Source: Tridacna crocea
Taxonomy: Eukaryota; Mollusca; Bivalvia; Cardiida; Cardiidae
Assembly: GCA_943736015.1 (NCBI GenBank)
Contig: OX031073.1
Coordinates: 26,439,210 to 26,503,209, forward strand
DNA length: 64,000 nucleotides
Direction: 5' to 3'
Made by a program: the position numbers and the translations under genes. Below are positions 63,793-64,000 of this stretch, one piece after another (the first letter of the stretch is position 1; every line of letters starts with the position of its first letter). The notes beneath the pieces were generated by a model. That model did not search any database and was not told the origin of the DNA. It saw only the letters and a program-made list of their open reading frames with translations.

Positions 63793-64000
63793 TACATTAA
63801 GCATTGCTTAGAAAAAACTTATCGCAGAAAACTGTTTTCAGTGCACTTACCCATTTTTCCTGGAGTTTCTTTTACCGGAACATAACACACTCCGCTGCCT
63901 GCTTTCCCACTTAACAATTGTCAAAGGAACGGTCATTAGCAAGAGAGGGATGAATCCTGTTGCAATGACTATCATCCATCCAAGGAAAGAAATATGCTTA
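63793..64000. repeat. Dispersed repeat, partial
   Basis: CTGCTTTCCCACTTAACAATT and GAGAGGGATGAATCCTGTTG match the second unit at 50380-50460. Runs off the window. Confidence 0.45.

Noticed and set aside
1..64000. tRNA, rRNA or snRNA genes
   Set aside because: No T-loop/anticodon arrangement, rRNA core or U-snRNA sequence was found by eye. A tRNAscan-SE and Infernal run would settle it.

Overview
The window is animal nuclear DNA, most likely from a bivalve mollusc. It is AT-rich and has no dense operon-like coding. It is packed with TIR transposons, tandem-core elements of the 'pearl'/Helentron kind and short hairpin repeats typical of bivalve genomes. The taxon is an inference from repeat style; no host gene supports it. 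I found no convincing host exon, tRNA or rRNA. The only long coding sequences belong to one LTR retrotransposon.

Centre (37341-48049): a Ty3/Gypsy element of 10.7 kb with 5-bp target duplications (ACAAG), 1.24- and 1.42-kb LTRs that differ by only about seven substitutions seen by eye, gag (two zinc knuckles, one internal stop), aspartic protease, RT, RNase H and DDE integrase with GPY/F and chromodomain-like tails, and a third gene for a 795-codon envelope-like protein with a furin site and fusion-peptide-like segment of baculovirus-F/errantivirus type. The env frame has no ATG ahead of its signal peptide, but a splice donor just inside gag and an acceptor at the env start are in compatible phase. 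Each LTR carries an exact 64-bp duplication placed just after a TATA box. The element sits inside a tandem-repeat element whose two halves are at 36872-37340 and 48050-48346.

Elsewhere (0.3-14.7 kb, 20-34 kb, 48.3-63.8 kb): more than 60 copies or remnants of one roughly 230-bp hairpin MITE, about one per kb. Its ends are TTAA + CYYWTTACC, it has two unlike arms (A: ACCACACAATCC...; B: ...GGACCAGTCTAAAATTT) and a central perfect palindrome. TTAA targeting and CCC-like ends suggest piggyBac-type mobilisation. Copies chain through shared TTAA sites, insert into each other and are themselves hit by other elements. 'Strand +' below means arm A on the left.

Other mobile DNA: a hAT-like element with an exact 8-bp duplication (3711-5513), a Harbinger-like MITE (3089-3621), two pogo-like elements (13342-14137, 30056-31291), a MITE family with 9-bp duplications (53561-53948 and an interrupted copy at 29824-31464), a large TIR element with subterminal repeats (20761-25112), a fold-back element built from a TTTCGCCC minisatellite (27067-27791), five Helentron/pearl-like elements with 145-168-bp tandem cores, and several small palindromic MITEs. 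A four-level nest at about 29.6-31.5 kb can be ordered in time because emptied versions of two of its hosts exist elsewhere in the window. Between 14.7 and 20.2 kb the TTAA MITE is absent and the sequence is mostly unrecognised.
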